Source: Nostoc sp. 'Peltigera membranacea cyanobiont' 210A
Lineage (GTDB): Bacteria > Cyanobacteriota > Cyanobacteriia > Cyanobacteriales > Nostocaceae
Assembly (NCBI RefSeq): GCF_002246015.1
Contig: NZ_NOLJ01000013.1
Span: 19,497-63,376, forward strand
Reading direction: 5' to 3'
Length of the DNA stretch: 43,880 bases
The notes below the pieces were generated by a model. That model did not search any database, had not been told where the DNA came from, and saw only the letters and a program-made list of their open reading frames with translations. Numbering within the stretch: position 1 is the first letter of the stretch; the number at the start of each line of letters is the position of its first letter. Shown piece after piece: positions 33,423 to 40,593 of this stretch. Both the position numbers and the translations under genes were made by a program.

Positions 33423-34092
33423 TATTGACAAAGAGAAAACTGTGCGGGTTCTATTAGTTGACGATCACGCTTTAATCCGCCGAGGAATGAAAGGGCAATT
33501 TAGCCTAGAACCTGGTTTTAGTATAGTTGGAGAGGCATTGGATGGTGGACAGGCTGTTGAATTAGCTAGCCAACTCCAGCCAGATGTAGTCTTAATGGAT
33601 ATTGATCTGCCAGTTATGGATGGGATTACAGCCACCCAGCAGATAAAAAGTAGCTGCTTGACAACTCGTGTTCTAGCCTTAAGTGCCTTCGACGACGATA
33701 TCCAGGTCATGGGGATGCTTGCAGCTGGTGCTGATGGTTACTGTCTTAAAACCATTGAATGGGAACAGCTCATCGCTGTTATTCAATTGATACTTCAAGG
33801 TGGTGCTTATTTAGATCCTCTAATCGCTCAAAAAGTTGCTCGGATGCTTAGGTCAAACGCTGTCGCTCCCGATGTTCCTGTATCTCAGGTAATAGCGCAA
33901 CCTATTCTCAGCAATCGCGAACGCGAGATTCTTAAACTTATTGCACAAGGGCACTCAAACCAGCAGATTGCAAACCAACTTTACCTCTCACTTGGAACCG
34001 TTAAGTCTTATGTACGTATGGTTCTCAACAAACTTAGCGTTGACGATCGTGTCCAAGCAGCAGCTTTAGCTGTACGCCAAGGGTTGATTTAA
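33412..34092 (+). CDS. NarL/FixJ-family response regulator
   Basis: A 226-residue transcription factor. The receiver domain has Asp17/Asp18 (LLVDDHALIRRG), phospho-acceptor Asp63 (VVLMDIDLPVMDG), Ser91 and Lys113 (GYCLKT). The LuxR-type helix-turn-helix is at about 165-226 (LSNREREILKLIAQGHSNQQ, LGTVKSYVRMVLNKLSV). It overlaps the CHASE3 kinase gene by 11 bp and is its cognate partner. The location between the EPS operon and the initiating transferase gene suggests it controls them; the repeats in both control regions are candidate targets. Confidence 0.92.
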   Translation: MIPNIDKEKTVRVLLVDDHALIRRGMKGQFSLEPGFSIVGEALDGGQAVELASQLQPDVVLMDIDLPVMDGITATQQIKSSCLTTRVLALSAFDDDIQVMGMLAAGADGYCLKTIEWEQLIAVIQLILQGGAYLDPLIAQKVARMLRSNAVAPDVPVSQVIAQPILSNREREILKLIAQGHSNQQIANQLYLSLGTVKSYVRMVLNKLSVDDRVQAAALAVRQGLI

Positions 34093-34094
34093 GC

Positions 34095-34388
34095 TTAGAG
34101 GAATTTATTTAAACAGGCAGATAATTCTGTAAAAGTGGTAGCCAGTGGTGAGTTGTCATTCATGAGTTGTTCTGACCACAAAATGCAAGGTTGAAGTAGT
34201 TGGTGATGGAGTTTACCACGTATGGGCAGACATAGCACCAATACATCAGGTGCAAACAAAGTGATCTCCTCAAGTGTGGGAATACTGTAATATGGAAAAA
34301 CTTCTGCATTTTGTTTTAGGCAATGACCGCTGACGCGCTGCACGGTAGTGACATTGCTACCAATAATCATAATTCGGTGTCTTTTCAT
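34095..34388 (-). CDS. Small conserved-looking hypothetical protein
   Basis: A 97-residue protein from ATG 34388 (frame open to 34439). It begins KRHRIMIIGSNVTTVQRVSG, with TLEEITLFAPDVLVLCLPI in the middle: a beta-alpha pattern with hydrophobic strands (IMIIG, VLVLCLP) reminiscent of a truncated receiver domain, but without the phospho-acceptor Asp. It is convergent with the response regulator, 2 bp apart. I recall similar short proteins in heterocystous cyanobacteria but no function. Confidence 0.55.
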   Translation of the reverse strand: MKRHRIMIIGSNVTTVQRVSGHCLKQNAEVFPYYSIPTLEEITLFAPDVLVLCLPIRGKLHHQLLQPCILWSEQLMNDNSPLATTFTELSACLNKFL

Positions 34389-35018
34389 ATAATTTATATA
34401 CTTAGACTTATCCGTAAATCCGAAATGCTTACCATACATTGGTTTTAGCGATTATAAAGAAAGTGCGATGGCGTAACCGCCCAGCGTAGCTGCCCAGCGT
34501 AGCTGATCGTAAACGCTTAATGTACTTAACAATAAGGCTTTGGGCGGAATAAGTCGGGCTAAATCATCAGTTAGGAGCGTAAAGATAGAAAAAAATCTAT
34601 TTTTTCCCAGACAAGCTCAAGTATTAGCAGATAAAAAACATGAGCATTAAGCTGCAATCTGACAAGTCCACAGACTGCCATTATTACCTGATTATAGTGA
34701 TGATGAGATAAACAAAATCTCTCACTCGGTACTTGAAATATTTTGACTTAGCATATCATGCATTCAAGATTAATTTTGCATGACAATAATTGTTTATTAT
34801 CTTATTTCCGTAGTCGTAAAATACCTGATTTTTTTGTTTTTTATCTGATGTAATTAGTAAGCAGTGTTAAAAAATCAAGCTATGTGATAGAGATGTAAAT
34901 TCAGCGAAAAATATATAAATTAGTCATTTCATAGTTTTTGCAAAATTAAACATACATGGGTTTTATTGTAGCTTACTCACTATATTATGAAATTTAGACT
35001 ATCTGTACGCTACAGCCA

Positions 35019-35039
35019 AGCGGATAGTTAACTGGATAA
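35019..35039 (-). promoter_or_regulatory. TATCC-N7-TATCC direct repeat, copy 3 (inverted)
   Basis: On the minus strand: TTATCCAGTTAACTATCCGC; half-sites 12 bp apart. The preceding AATAAAA is shared with copy 2 and the TATCCGCTTG end with copy 1. About 540 bp upstream of the sugar transferase. Confidence 0.5.
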
Positions 35040-35186
35040 TTTTATTCTTCATTAGGATACTGCATAAAAAATAATTTAATTAGCCATCAGATAGTATTTT
35101 GTAGTACTACTTTTGTACGAAAGTATACGTGCAATTCGCTAATTATTTACTCAAACTTGTGAATAAAGTTTCAAGTTTTATCAAAT

Positions 35187-35232
35187 CTTTTATGGTACTT
35201 AGATATTAAAAAGAGTCTAAGTACCATAAAAG
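35187..35232. promoter_or_regulatory. Perfect 17-bp-arm hairpin in the sugar transferase leader
   Basis: CTTTTATGGTACTTAGA (35187-35203) is exactly the reverse complement of 35216-35232, with a 12-nt loop. No T-run follows. About 350 bp upstream of the sugar transferase start. It could be part of a structured leader, an RNA gene or an operator. Confidence 0.55.
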
Positions 35233-35579
35233 CCTGAAAAATTAAAAATTTCAGTTTTGTTGCAGGCATTGCTGACTTACCAGCAACTGCAATGTCTTGT
35301 ATTATCGGATTCCCTTTGAAGTGACTCAGATGAATTCAGTATTTGAAATTGATGAGACTTATGATGTCGTCGTAACCATGAAGTATTGACCGCTACCGTC
35401 ACTGCAAATATCTTAAAGAACAAATTGGCTCGTTACATATTTACTTACTTAACCTATTAGAAAATCTCATTCCAGCTTTTACAAGTTACCGAAATAAACA
35501 AATGTGCAGACGATTGAGTTTATGACCTTACCTACTGAAACTGTAATTACTGTGTACCTCTACTTCTGATCGTTTTTAT

Positions 35580-36239
35580 ATGCAAGTTCTAGATGATACC
35601 CATACTGCTCCTAAAGCTAAACTTCCAGCTCATCCCTCTGTAATTAGTAAAGCCAAGCGAATGATTGACATCTTGGGTGCTGTTATCGGGCTATCGATTA
35701 CAGTATTCTTAGCAATTCCTATTGCGATCGCTATTAAGTTAGATAGCCCAGGTTCTATATTTTACAGTCAAATTCGCTGTGGTTTGAATGGGCGTCACTT
35801 CCGAATTTGGAAATTCCGTTCGATGTCAGTCGGATCTGACCAACTTAAGCATCTAGTTAAGAATGAAGCTCAAAGCGATCAGATATTCAAAAATGAGAAT
35901 GATCCCCGCATTACCTGTGTAGGAAAGTTTCTCCGCCGCACTAGCTTAGATGAACTTCCTCAGTTTTGGAACGTGCTGCTGGGGGAAATGAGTCTAGTCG
36001 GTACCCGCCCTCCCACTCCTAATGAAGTGATACACTACTCAAAGCACCATTGGGAAAGGTTGAATGTCAAGCCGGGTATGACTGGTGAATGGCAGGCTCA
36101 TGGTCGCTCCAGTATTAAAGACTTTGAAGATATTGTTCACATGGACTTAGACTACCAACGTAAGTGGTCTATCGTTTATGATATGAGTCTCATCTTGAAA
36201 ACTTTAAAAGCTGTGTCAAATAAGAGCGGTGCTTGCTAA
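35580..36239 (+). CDS. Initiating sugar-phosphate transferase (bacterial sugar transferase family)
   Basis: A 219-residue monotopic enzyme of the PglC/WcaJ/WbaP catalytic-domain family. It begins with the reentrant hydrophobic segment (KRMIDILGAVIGLSITVFLA, about 26-45, then IPIAIAIKLDSPG) and has the family motifs GSIFYSQIRCGLNGRHFRIW, KFRSM, NENDPRITCVGKFLRRTSLD, ELPQFWNVLLGEMSLVGTRP and KPGMTGEWQAHGRS. It transfers a sugar phosphate from a UDP-sugar to undecaprenyl phosphate, the first step of the EPS repeat unit. Length is that of the catalytic domain alone, without the N-terminal four-helix extension of WbaP. It supplies the step missing from the minus-strand operon. Confidence 0.92.
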   Translation: MQVLDDTHTAPKAKLPAHPSVISKAKRMIDILGAVIGLSITVFLAIPIAIAIKLDSPGSIFYSQIRCGLNGRHFRIWKFRSMSVGSDQLKHLVKNEAQSDQIFKNENDPRITCVGKFLRRTSLDELPQFWNVLLGEMSLVGTRPPTPNEVIHYSKHHWERLNVKPGMTGEWQAHGRSSIKDFEDIVHMDLDYQRKWSIVYDMSLILKTLKAVSNKSGAC

Positions 36240-36323
36240 CCTAACCGTATTTTTTGCGCTGCGCGTCTCAAAATACATATTTTTTGTTTTGCATAAATAA
36301 ATTTAGTTGCTCTTAAACCCTGT

Positions 36324-36366
36324 GGCAGAGGGTAAAAAATATATTTTCTTCCTCCTGCCCTCTGCC
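36324..36366. terminator. Hairpin between convergent genes
   Basis: GGCAGAGGG (36324-36332) / CCCTCTGCC (36358-36366), 9-bp perfect arms with a 25-nt loop, located between the convergent sugar transferase and CBS/HEPN genes. The right arm is part of a CTGCCCTCTGCC repeat frequent in Nostoc. Confidence 0.4.
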
Positions 36367-36450
36367 TTTCTTCGGTAAAACTAAGACTCCATATAGGTTT
36401 TAGCATTAGCGATCGCCCTCCCGGAAAGTGACAGAAGAGGGATAACCACT

Positions 36451-37248
36451 TTACTCAACTTCTTCGCAATGAATTAACAGCTTTTCCATCGCTTCTGCTA
36501 GAGAAATCAATTCTGTCCAAGAAGAACCACTAACTAAACTTTGGGCGTGAGCTAATCGGTTTCGCAACTGTTCAGCAGACTTGAGGAAACGTTCGCCAAA
36601 CCGTTTTGATTTTAGTCCTAGTTGCTGGAGAAGTTCTGGTTGATTTAAAATCAACTCTCGCTTATCGCAGAATTGCAGATAATCTAACAAATCGGTGGCT
36701 TCGTTTCTTTCCTGACTCTCTCGCCATAGTCTTTGAGCAACTTCTAAGCGCTCAGGTTTAAGGACTTTTTGCCAAGAATCTTGAGGATAGTAAATCCGCA
36801 CCAGCCGCAGCAAATTCATTTCTAGCAGCGTTACTAAGCCAAACAGTAGCATTCGCACGGGTGCTTTCTGCAAATCACCACAGGTAACAATACCACTTAC
36901 TTGATTGCAATCCAAGACAAACAATCGCGGAGTTTGTTGCAAAATGGGTAGCAACTTGATGAGTGGAGTGGAAATGGCAATTAGTTCTTTGGGATGAAAC
37001 ACCCGTTGATAGTCGCTACATTTACCTTTTTTGCCTGGGATCAAACTAGAGCGTTCTACATAACCGCTAATAATATCTCCCGTCTCAACGCCGATAACAT
37101 CAAAATTTTGTGCTTGCATCCAATGCAGCACTTCTTTCGCCTCCGCATCAGCTGGCATAGCTTTCAGGGGTTCTGCCACGTATTCAATGGTGATATTGTT
37201 CTCAAATAAACTCCGCAGGTCTTGAGAACGTGATTTTAGGTGTTTCAT
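36451..37248 (-). CDS. CBS-domain protein with HEPN-like C terminus
   Basis: A 265-residue protein. Residues 20-130 look like a pair of CBS domains (ITIEYVAEPLKAMPADAEAK, NFDVIGVETGDIISGYVERS, PRLFVLDCNQVSGIVTCGDL), which bind adenine nucleotides. The C-terminal part (about 135-262) is helical and carries LRNRLAHAQ: Arg229 and His234 form the R-x4-H motif of HEPN ribonuclease/toxin domains, followed by a last long helix as in that fold. A nucleotide-sensing CBS plus a HEPN domain would be a regulated RNase, but activity is only inferred; many HEPN-like proteins are inactive or bind partners. No antitoxin gene is adjacent. Confidence 0.6.
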   Translation of the reverse strand: MKHLKSRSQDLRSLFENNITIEYVAEPLKAMPADAEAKEVLHWMQAQNFDVIGVETGDIISGYVERSSLIPGKKGKCSDYQRVFHPKELIAISTPLIKLLPILQQTPRLFVLDCNQVSGIVTCGDLQKAPVRMLLFGLVTLLEMNLLRLVRIYYPQDSWQKVLKPERLEVAQRLWRESQERNEATDLLDYLQFCDKRELILNQPELLQQLGLKSKRFGERFLKSAEQLRNRLAHAQSLVSGSSWTELISLAEAMEKLLIHCEEVE

Positions 37249-37291
37249 CCCCCGGCTGTGAACTTACGTTAAATAATCCTACGGCACTCAC

Positions 37292-37320
37292 GCGATGTCT
37301 GCGACGGGCTACGCCTACGC
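37292..37320 (+). repeat. 29-bp dispersed palindromic repeat
   Basis: GCGATGTCTGCGACGGGC...ACGCCTACGC, the same family as 7029-7057 and 6091-6119. It lies in the leader of the CBS/HEPN gene. Confidence 0.7.
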
Positions 37321-37571
37321 GAGTGGAATTTTCTGTTAGATTATCCTTGCGTAAGCCTAGCTATCCCAACAAATACCATAGACCAATGTTATACCATCTT
37401 AGTTGGTATCATTTTAGTGACGATTTAGACAATTTCAAGTAACAAAATATTTCGCATCTACAAAAAAATAAATATATATGTAGTTAACTATATGAGAATA
37501 GTTGATTAGTTTGCGATAAAAATGCCGAAAATACCGACAAAAAAATGTTATTACTAAAACGACGTATCGAA

Positions 37572-37600
37572 TTGACACTTGGTAGAATTTTACCAAGATA
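37572..37600 (+). promoter_or_regulatory. Promoter with internal palindromic operator for the RHH-Mop gene
   Basis: TTGACA (37572-37577) is a consensus -35. Directly after it comes CTTGGTA-N6-TACCAAG (37578-37597), a perfect 7-bp-arm inverted repeat filling the spacer, and then a weak -10-like AAGATA at a 17-bp distance. A ribbon-helix-helix dimer bound here would block RNA polymerase, so autoregulation is likely. Confidence 0.55.
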
Positions 37601-37621
37601 ACCAAAATTGATAATATTATT

Positions 37622-38068
37622 ATGCCAAGAAAAGAACAAGGATGGGTTACATTTCAAACCTCAGAGGACGAGCGGAAGATTCTAGAGGAGTTCTGCGAAC
37701 AGTCTCAACGCACTAAGACTGAGATTCTGCGGGAACTCGTGCGTAGTCTCACTCAGCAGTCCTCAATACCAATATCACCAGCAACTCAGCAGGAAAAACA
37801 GGAAGATATCTATTACACTCAAAAGCCTGACATAGAAAGTAATATTCAAAAGAAATCACTAAAAGTTAGCTCTCGCAATATTCTTAAAGGTGTGGTTAAA
37901 CGAGTTGTTTATGGAGCAGTTAATAGTGAGGTTACTTTGGAGATTATTCACAAAGTAGAATTAACTTCGATTATCACCAGAGCTTCCGCAGAAGAGTTGG
38001 AATTATCTGAGGGAAAAGAAGCTTATGCAGTTATTAAATCTAACGATATTGTCATTGCTAGAGAATAG
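37622..38068 (+). CDS. Ribbon-helix-helix DNA-binding protein fused to a molbindin (Mop/TOBE) domain
   Basis: A 148-residue protein. Residues 7-45 (GWVTFQTSEDERKILEEFCE, then KTEILRELVRSL) form a CopG-like ribbon-helix-helix: one strand and two helices. Residues 80-147 (LKVSSRNILKGVVKRVVYGA, VTLEI, ITRASAEELELSEGKEAYAV, IKSNDIVIARE) are a Mop domain, which binds molybdate or tungstate as an oligomer. The Gln-rich segment 45-75 is a linker. This suggests an oxyanion-responsive regulator, analogous in logic to ModE but with another DNA-binding fold. The promoter has a palindrome suited to an RHH dimer. No mod transport genes are adjacent. Confidence 0.75.
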   Translation: MPRKEQGWVTFQTSEDERKILEEFCEQSQRTKTEILRELVRSLTQQSSIPISPATQQEKQEDIYYTQKPDIESNIQKKSLKVSSRNILKGVVKRVVYGAVNSEVTLEIIHKVELTSIITRASAEELELSEGKEAYAVIKSNDIVIARE

Positions 38069-38134
38069 AATTAAATATTAAGAGAATAAACTTTCTTTAC
38101 TTGAGTAAATATATTTGATGCGATCGCTTATGTA

Positions 38135-38440
38135 ATATCATGTCCGGGTAATTAAACCTCATCTGTGTTGAAACCTAGAGTTTTTTAAAAGATATATTTA
38201 TGTAGGTTGGGTGGAGTGAAACGCAACCCAACATTACCACCTGATTTATGTTGGGTTACGCTATCGCTGCACCCAACCTACATAACTACGGTTCTCAAGG
38301 TAGACGAGGTTTAGTTATGATTTCCACAATCATTGCACCCCACCCCCAGCCCCTCCCCGCTCTTCGGGAGGGGAGACAAAGCGTAGCTTTGGCGGGGTGG
38401 GCTTCTTGAGGTTTAATAAGTAACCAAGCGGACATGATAT
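38135..38440. mobile_element. 306-bp MITE with TA-flanked inverted ends and nested palindrome
   Basis: The left end ATATCATGTCCG...TAATTAAACCTC (38135-38160) is matched by the reverse complement of the right end (38408-38440) apart from a small insertion. Both ends show TA next to TCATGTCC, fitting a TA target duplication as in IS630/Tc1-mariner elements. Inside are a nested palindrome (38199-38284) and a GGGGAGGG-rich block ending TTTGGCGGGGTGGGC. The same end, inverted, starts at 43800. Confidence 0.7.
38199..38284. repeat. Nested palindrome inside the MITE
   Basis: Perfect 15-bp arms TATGTAGGTTGGGTG (38199-38213) and CACCCAACCTACATA (38270-38284), with a second inner pair AACCCAACAT / ATGTTGGGTT (38224-38233, 38249-38258). 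A typical Nostoc GTAGGTTGGGT repeat; it is absent from the part of the other copy visible at the window end. Confidence 0.7.
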
Positions 38441-38473
38441 AAGAGTTGTTTTACTATAAATGGAATACACGAT

Positions 38474-38497
38474 AAGGTAGCATAGGTGTGCTACCTT
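38474..38497 (-). terminator. Stem-loop at the 3' end of shc
   Basis: AAGGTAGCA (38474-38482) / TGCTACCTT (38489-38497), 9-bp perfect arms and a 6-nt loop, 14 bp after the shc stop on the minus strand. No T-run follows, so it may stop transcription or stabilise the 3' end. Confidence 0.5.
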
Positions 38498-38511
38498 ACT
38501 AAAAACGAATA

Positions 38512-40428
38512 TTAACCTTCTTTAATCGCTGCTTGATAGCGACCTAGTGCGATTAAAGGAAAGTATTGTTGATACAGATGATACTTGAGATAAAAATGGC
38601 AAGGGAAGCCAGTACCTGTAAAGTAGGCTTCAAACCAAGTACCATCTGGCTTTTGAGTTGCCACCAGATAGCCAATTCCTCGCTCAATCACCTCAAGAGC
38701 TAATTTACCTGTTGCTTCACCTGCTGCTATTAACCCAATTAAAGCCCAAGCAGTTTGAGATGCAGTACTATTTCCTTTGCCTTTGAGACTGGGATCGTCG
38801 TAGCTCCGGCAAGTCTCACCCCAACCACCATCTGGATTTTGGCATCCAACTAACCAAGCTGCTCCCCGTTCTATACTGAGTTTATGCCTTTGAGGATCGA
38901 TTAACGCTAAGGCTGATAAAACGCCACTGGTTCCGTAAATATAATTTACACCCCAACGACCAAACCAACAGCCTTCAGTTTCTTGTTCGCGCAAAAGATA
39001 AGTTAGCGATCGCTCCAAATTATCACTATCAATTGACAAATCACAAGCACCCAGCATTTCTAGTACCCTAGCGGTAACATCTGCGGTGTTTGGATCGATC
39101 ATGGCTTTCAAATCGCCATAGGGAATTGAGTTAAGCCAATCTTGATCGTTGTCCAAATCAAAAGCAGCCCACCCGCCTGGTTTACATTGCATAGATGCAA
39201 TCCAGTTTAACGCACGAGCGATCGCAGCTTGCTTGATTTTTTCATTAGGGAGTTTTGCCAAATGTAGAGCCATCACCACCACCGCCGAGTCGTCTACATC
39301 GGGATAAAAGCGATTGTCAAACTCAAACGCCCAAGCCCCTGGTTTTCCCTGGCGATTTTTGACAGCCCAATCTCCGTAATCTAAAATTTGTTTTTGCAAC
39401 AACCATTCTCCAGCCTTGACGACAGCTGGATGATCTGGTGCAAAGCCAGATTCTACTAAAGCACGCATTGCCCAAGCCGTATCCCAGACGGGTGAAACAC
39501 AAGGCTGTACCCGGTAGCTATTCTCGGTTTCAATGGCAAAGTTATCAATTGCTTGCAAACCTCGTTCTACAATGGGATCGTTTCGGTCATAATCCAGACA
39601 CCGTAAAGCTAGCATTGAATTCAACATCGCCGGAATAATGCCACCCCAGTCGCCTGTAGCTTCTTGGCGCTCTAAAATCCATTTTTCGGCGGCTTTGATG
39701 CCTTCTTGACGAAAGGGTACTAAATTAAGGCTTTCTGCCAACTTAAACCCCCGATCGAGGGTAAGGAATAAATCTGTCCAATCGCCAGTTTGGGGTAATT
39801 CCCATTGGACTTGATCAACACCTTCAGCGTATAGTTCATCTAGGTTGATAGCTGAGTCGGTGAGAAAAACAGGTTTGCGATCGCAGACAATCAACAGCGG
39901 TACTGTGCTGGAACGTGCCCAACTAGACATCTCGTAGATATTGACAGGGAAACCTTTTGGCAACAGCATTATCCAAGGCGGTAGTGAGGGAATACCGCGC
40001 CAGTTGTAGCAGCCAATCAAGGCTAGGTGTAACTTGGTAAAAATCCGAGTTTTGCTGATACCACCGCGTTGGAGAATAAAAGCTTGCGCCCGAATCATCG
40101 CCGGATCGGTTGCTGGTACGCCTAGCAATCTTAGAGCCATGTAGGCTTCAACCGAGGTGCTAATTTCTCCGCCATCACCGTAGAAAAGTTCCCAGCCGCC
40201 ATGCTGCCGTTGTTCTTGAAGCAGGTAGGCTGCAACTTTGTGCAAAGGTCTTTTTTGGTCTGTTCCCCAAATCTTATGCAAAAGCACGACTTCGGCAGTG
40301 ATGGTGACGTTAGATTCCAACTCTGCCCACCAGTAACCTGCCGGATTTTGAATTGAAAGCAGATATTCTTGGCTAGCTGCGATCGCATCTGCGAGATTGA
40401 CTTTTACCCTATCTTGTGTTTGCATCAA
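38512..40428 (-). CDS. shc: Squalene-hopene cyclase
   Basis: A 638-residue class II triterpene cyclase. The catalytic DxDD motif is Asp377-Val-Asp379-Asp380 (FYPDVDDSAVV). Several QW repeats are visible (QNPAGYWWAEL, QEATGDWGG, MQCKPGGWAAF, EQETEGCWFGRWG, CQNPDGGWGE, TQKPDGTWFE). It cyclises squalene to hopene at the membrane, the entry to hopanoids. ATG 40428 or the adjacent ATG 40425. It is divergent from hpnB (166 bp between the start codons), which forms a small hopanoid locus; squalene-forming genes are not in the window. Confidence 0.95.
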   Translation of the reverse strand: MMQTQDRVKVNLADAIAASQEYLLSIQNPAGYWWAELESNVTITAEVVLLHKIWGTDQKRPLHKVAAYLLQEQRQHGGWELFYGDGGEISTSVEAYMALRLLGVPATDPAMIRAQAFILQRGGISKTRIFTKLHLALIGCYNWRGIPSLPPWIMLLPKGFPVNIYEMSSWARSSTVPLLIVCDRKPVFLTDSAINLDELYAEGVDQVQWELPQTGDWTDLFLTLDRGFKLAESLNLVPFRQEGIKAAEKWILERQEATGDWGGIIPAMLNSMLALRCLDYDRNDPIVERGLQAIDNFAIETENSYRVQPCVSPVWDTAWAMRALVESGFAPDHPAVVKAGEWLLQKQILDYGDWAVKNRQGKPGAWAFEFDNRFYPDVDDSAVVVMALHLAKLPNEKIKQAAIARALNWIASMQCKPGGWAAFDLDNDQDWLNSIPYGDLKAMIDPNTADVTARVLEMLGACDLSIDSDNLERSLTYLLREQETEGCWFGRWGVNYIYGTSGVLSALALIDPQRHKLSIERGAAWLVGCQNPDGGWGETCRSYDDPSLKGKGNSTASQTAWALIGLIAAGEATGKLALEVIERGIGYLVATQKPDGTWFEAYFTGTGFPCHFYLKYHLYQQYFPLIALGRYQAAIKEG

Positions 40429-40593
40429 ATCCTATTTAACCTCAACACCCAACACTACTTTTGAAGACGGTAATCCGATAAAAAATTTTTCCTATATCAG
40501 TAGACATAGTATTGTGTCTGAGTCACTAAAAATTTGCAATAGGTCATTCTTTTTTTTGAATTTTGAATTTTGAATTGGAGCGAAGCGACGGTC

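Larger units (their letters stand above)
34440..35579. promoter_or_regulatory. Long control region upstream of the initiating sugar transferase
   Basis: 1140 bp, AT-rich, without a supported gene. It holds a perfect tandem duplication of the 13-mer GCCCAGCGTAGCT (34479-34491 and 34492-34504), the third TATCC repeat (35019-35039, inverted), and a very strong hairpin (35187-35232). A long leader or a small RNA is possible. Confidence 0.5.
37249..37621. other. Divergent intergenic region with dispersed repeat and palindromes
   Basis: Contains the 29-bp repeat at 37292-37320, the perfect palindrome TAGTTAACTA at 37481-37490 inside ATATATGTAGTTAACTATAT, and the promoter/operator of the RHH-Mop gene at 37572-37600. 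Confidence 0.5.
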
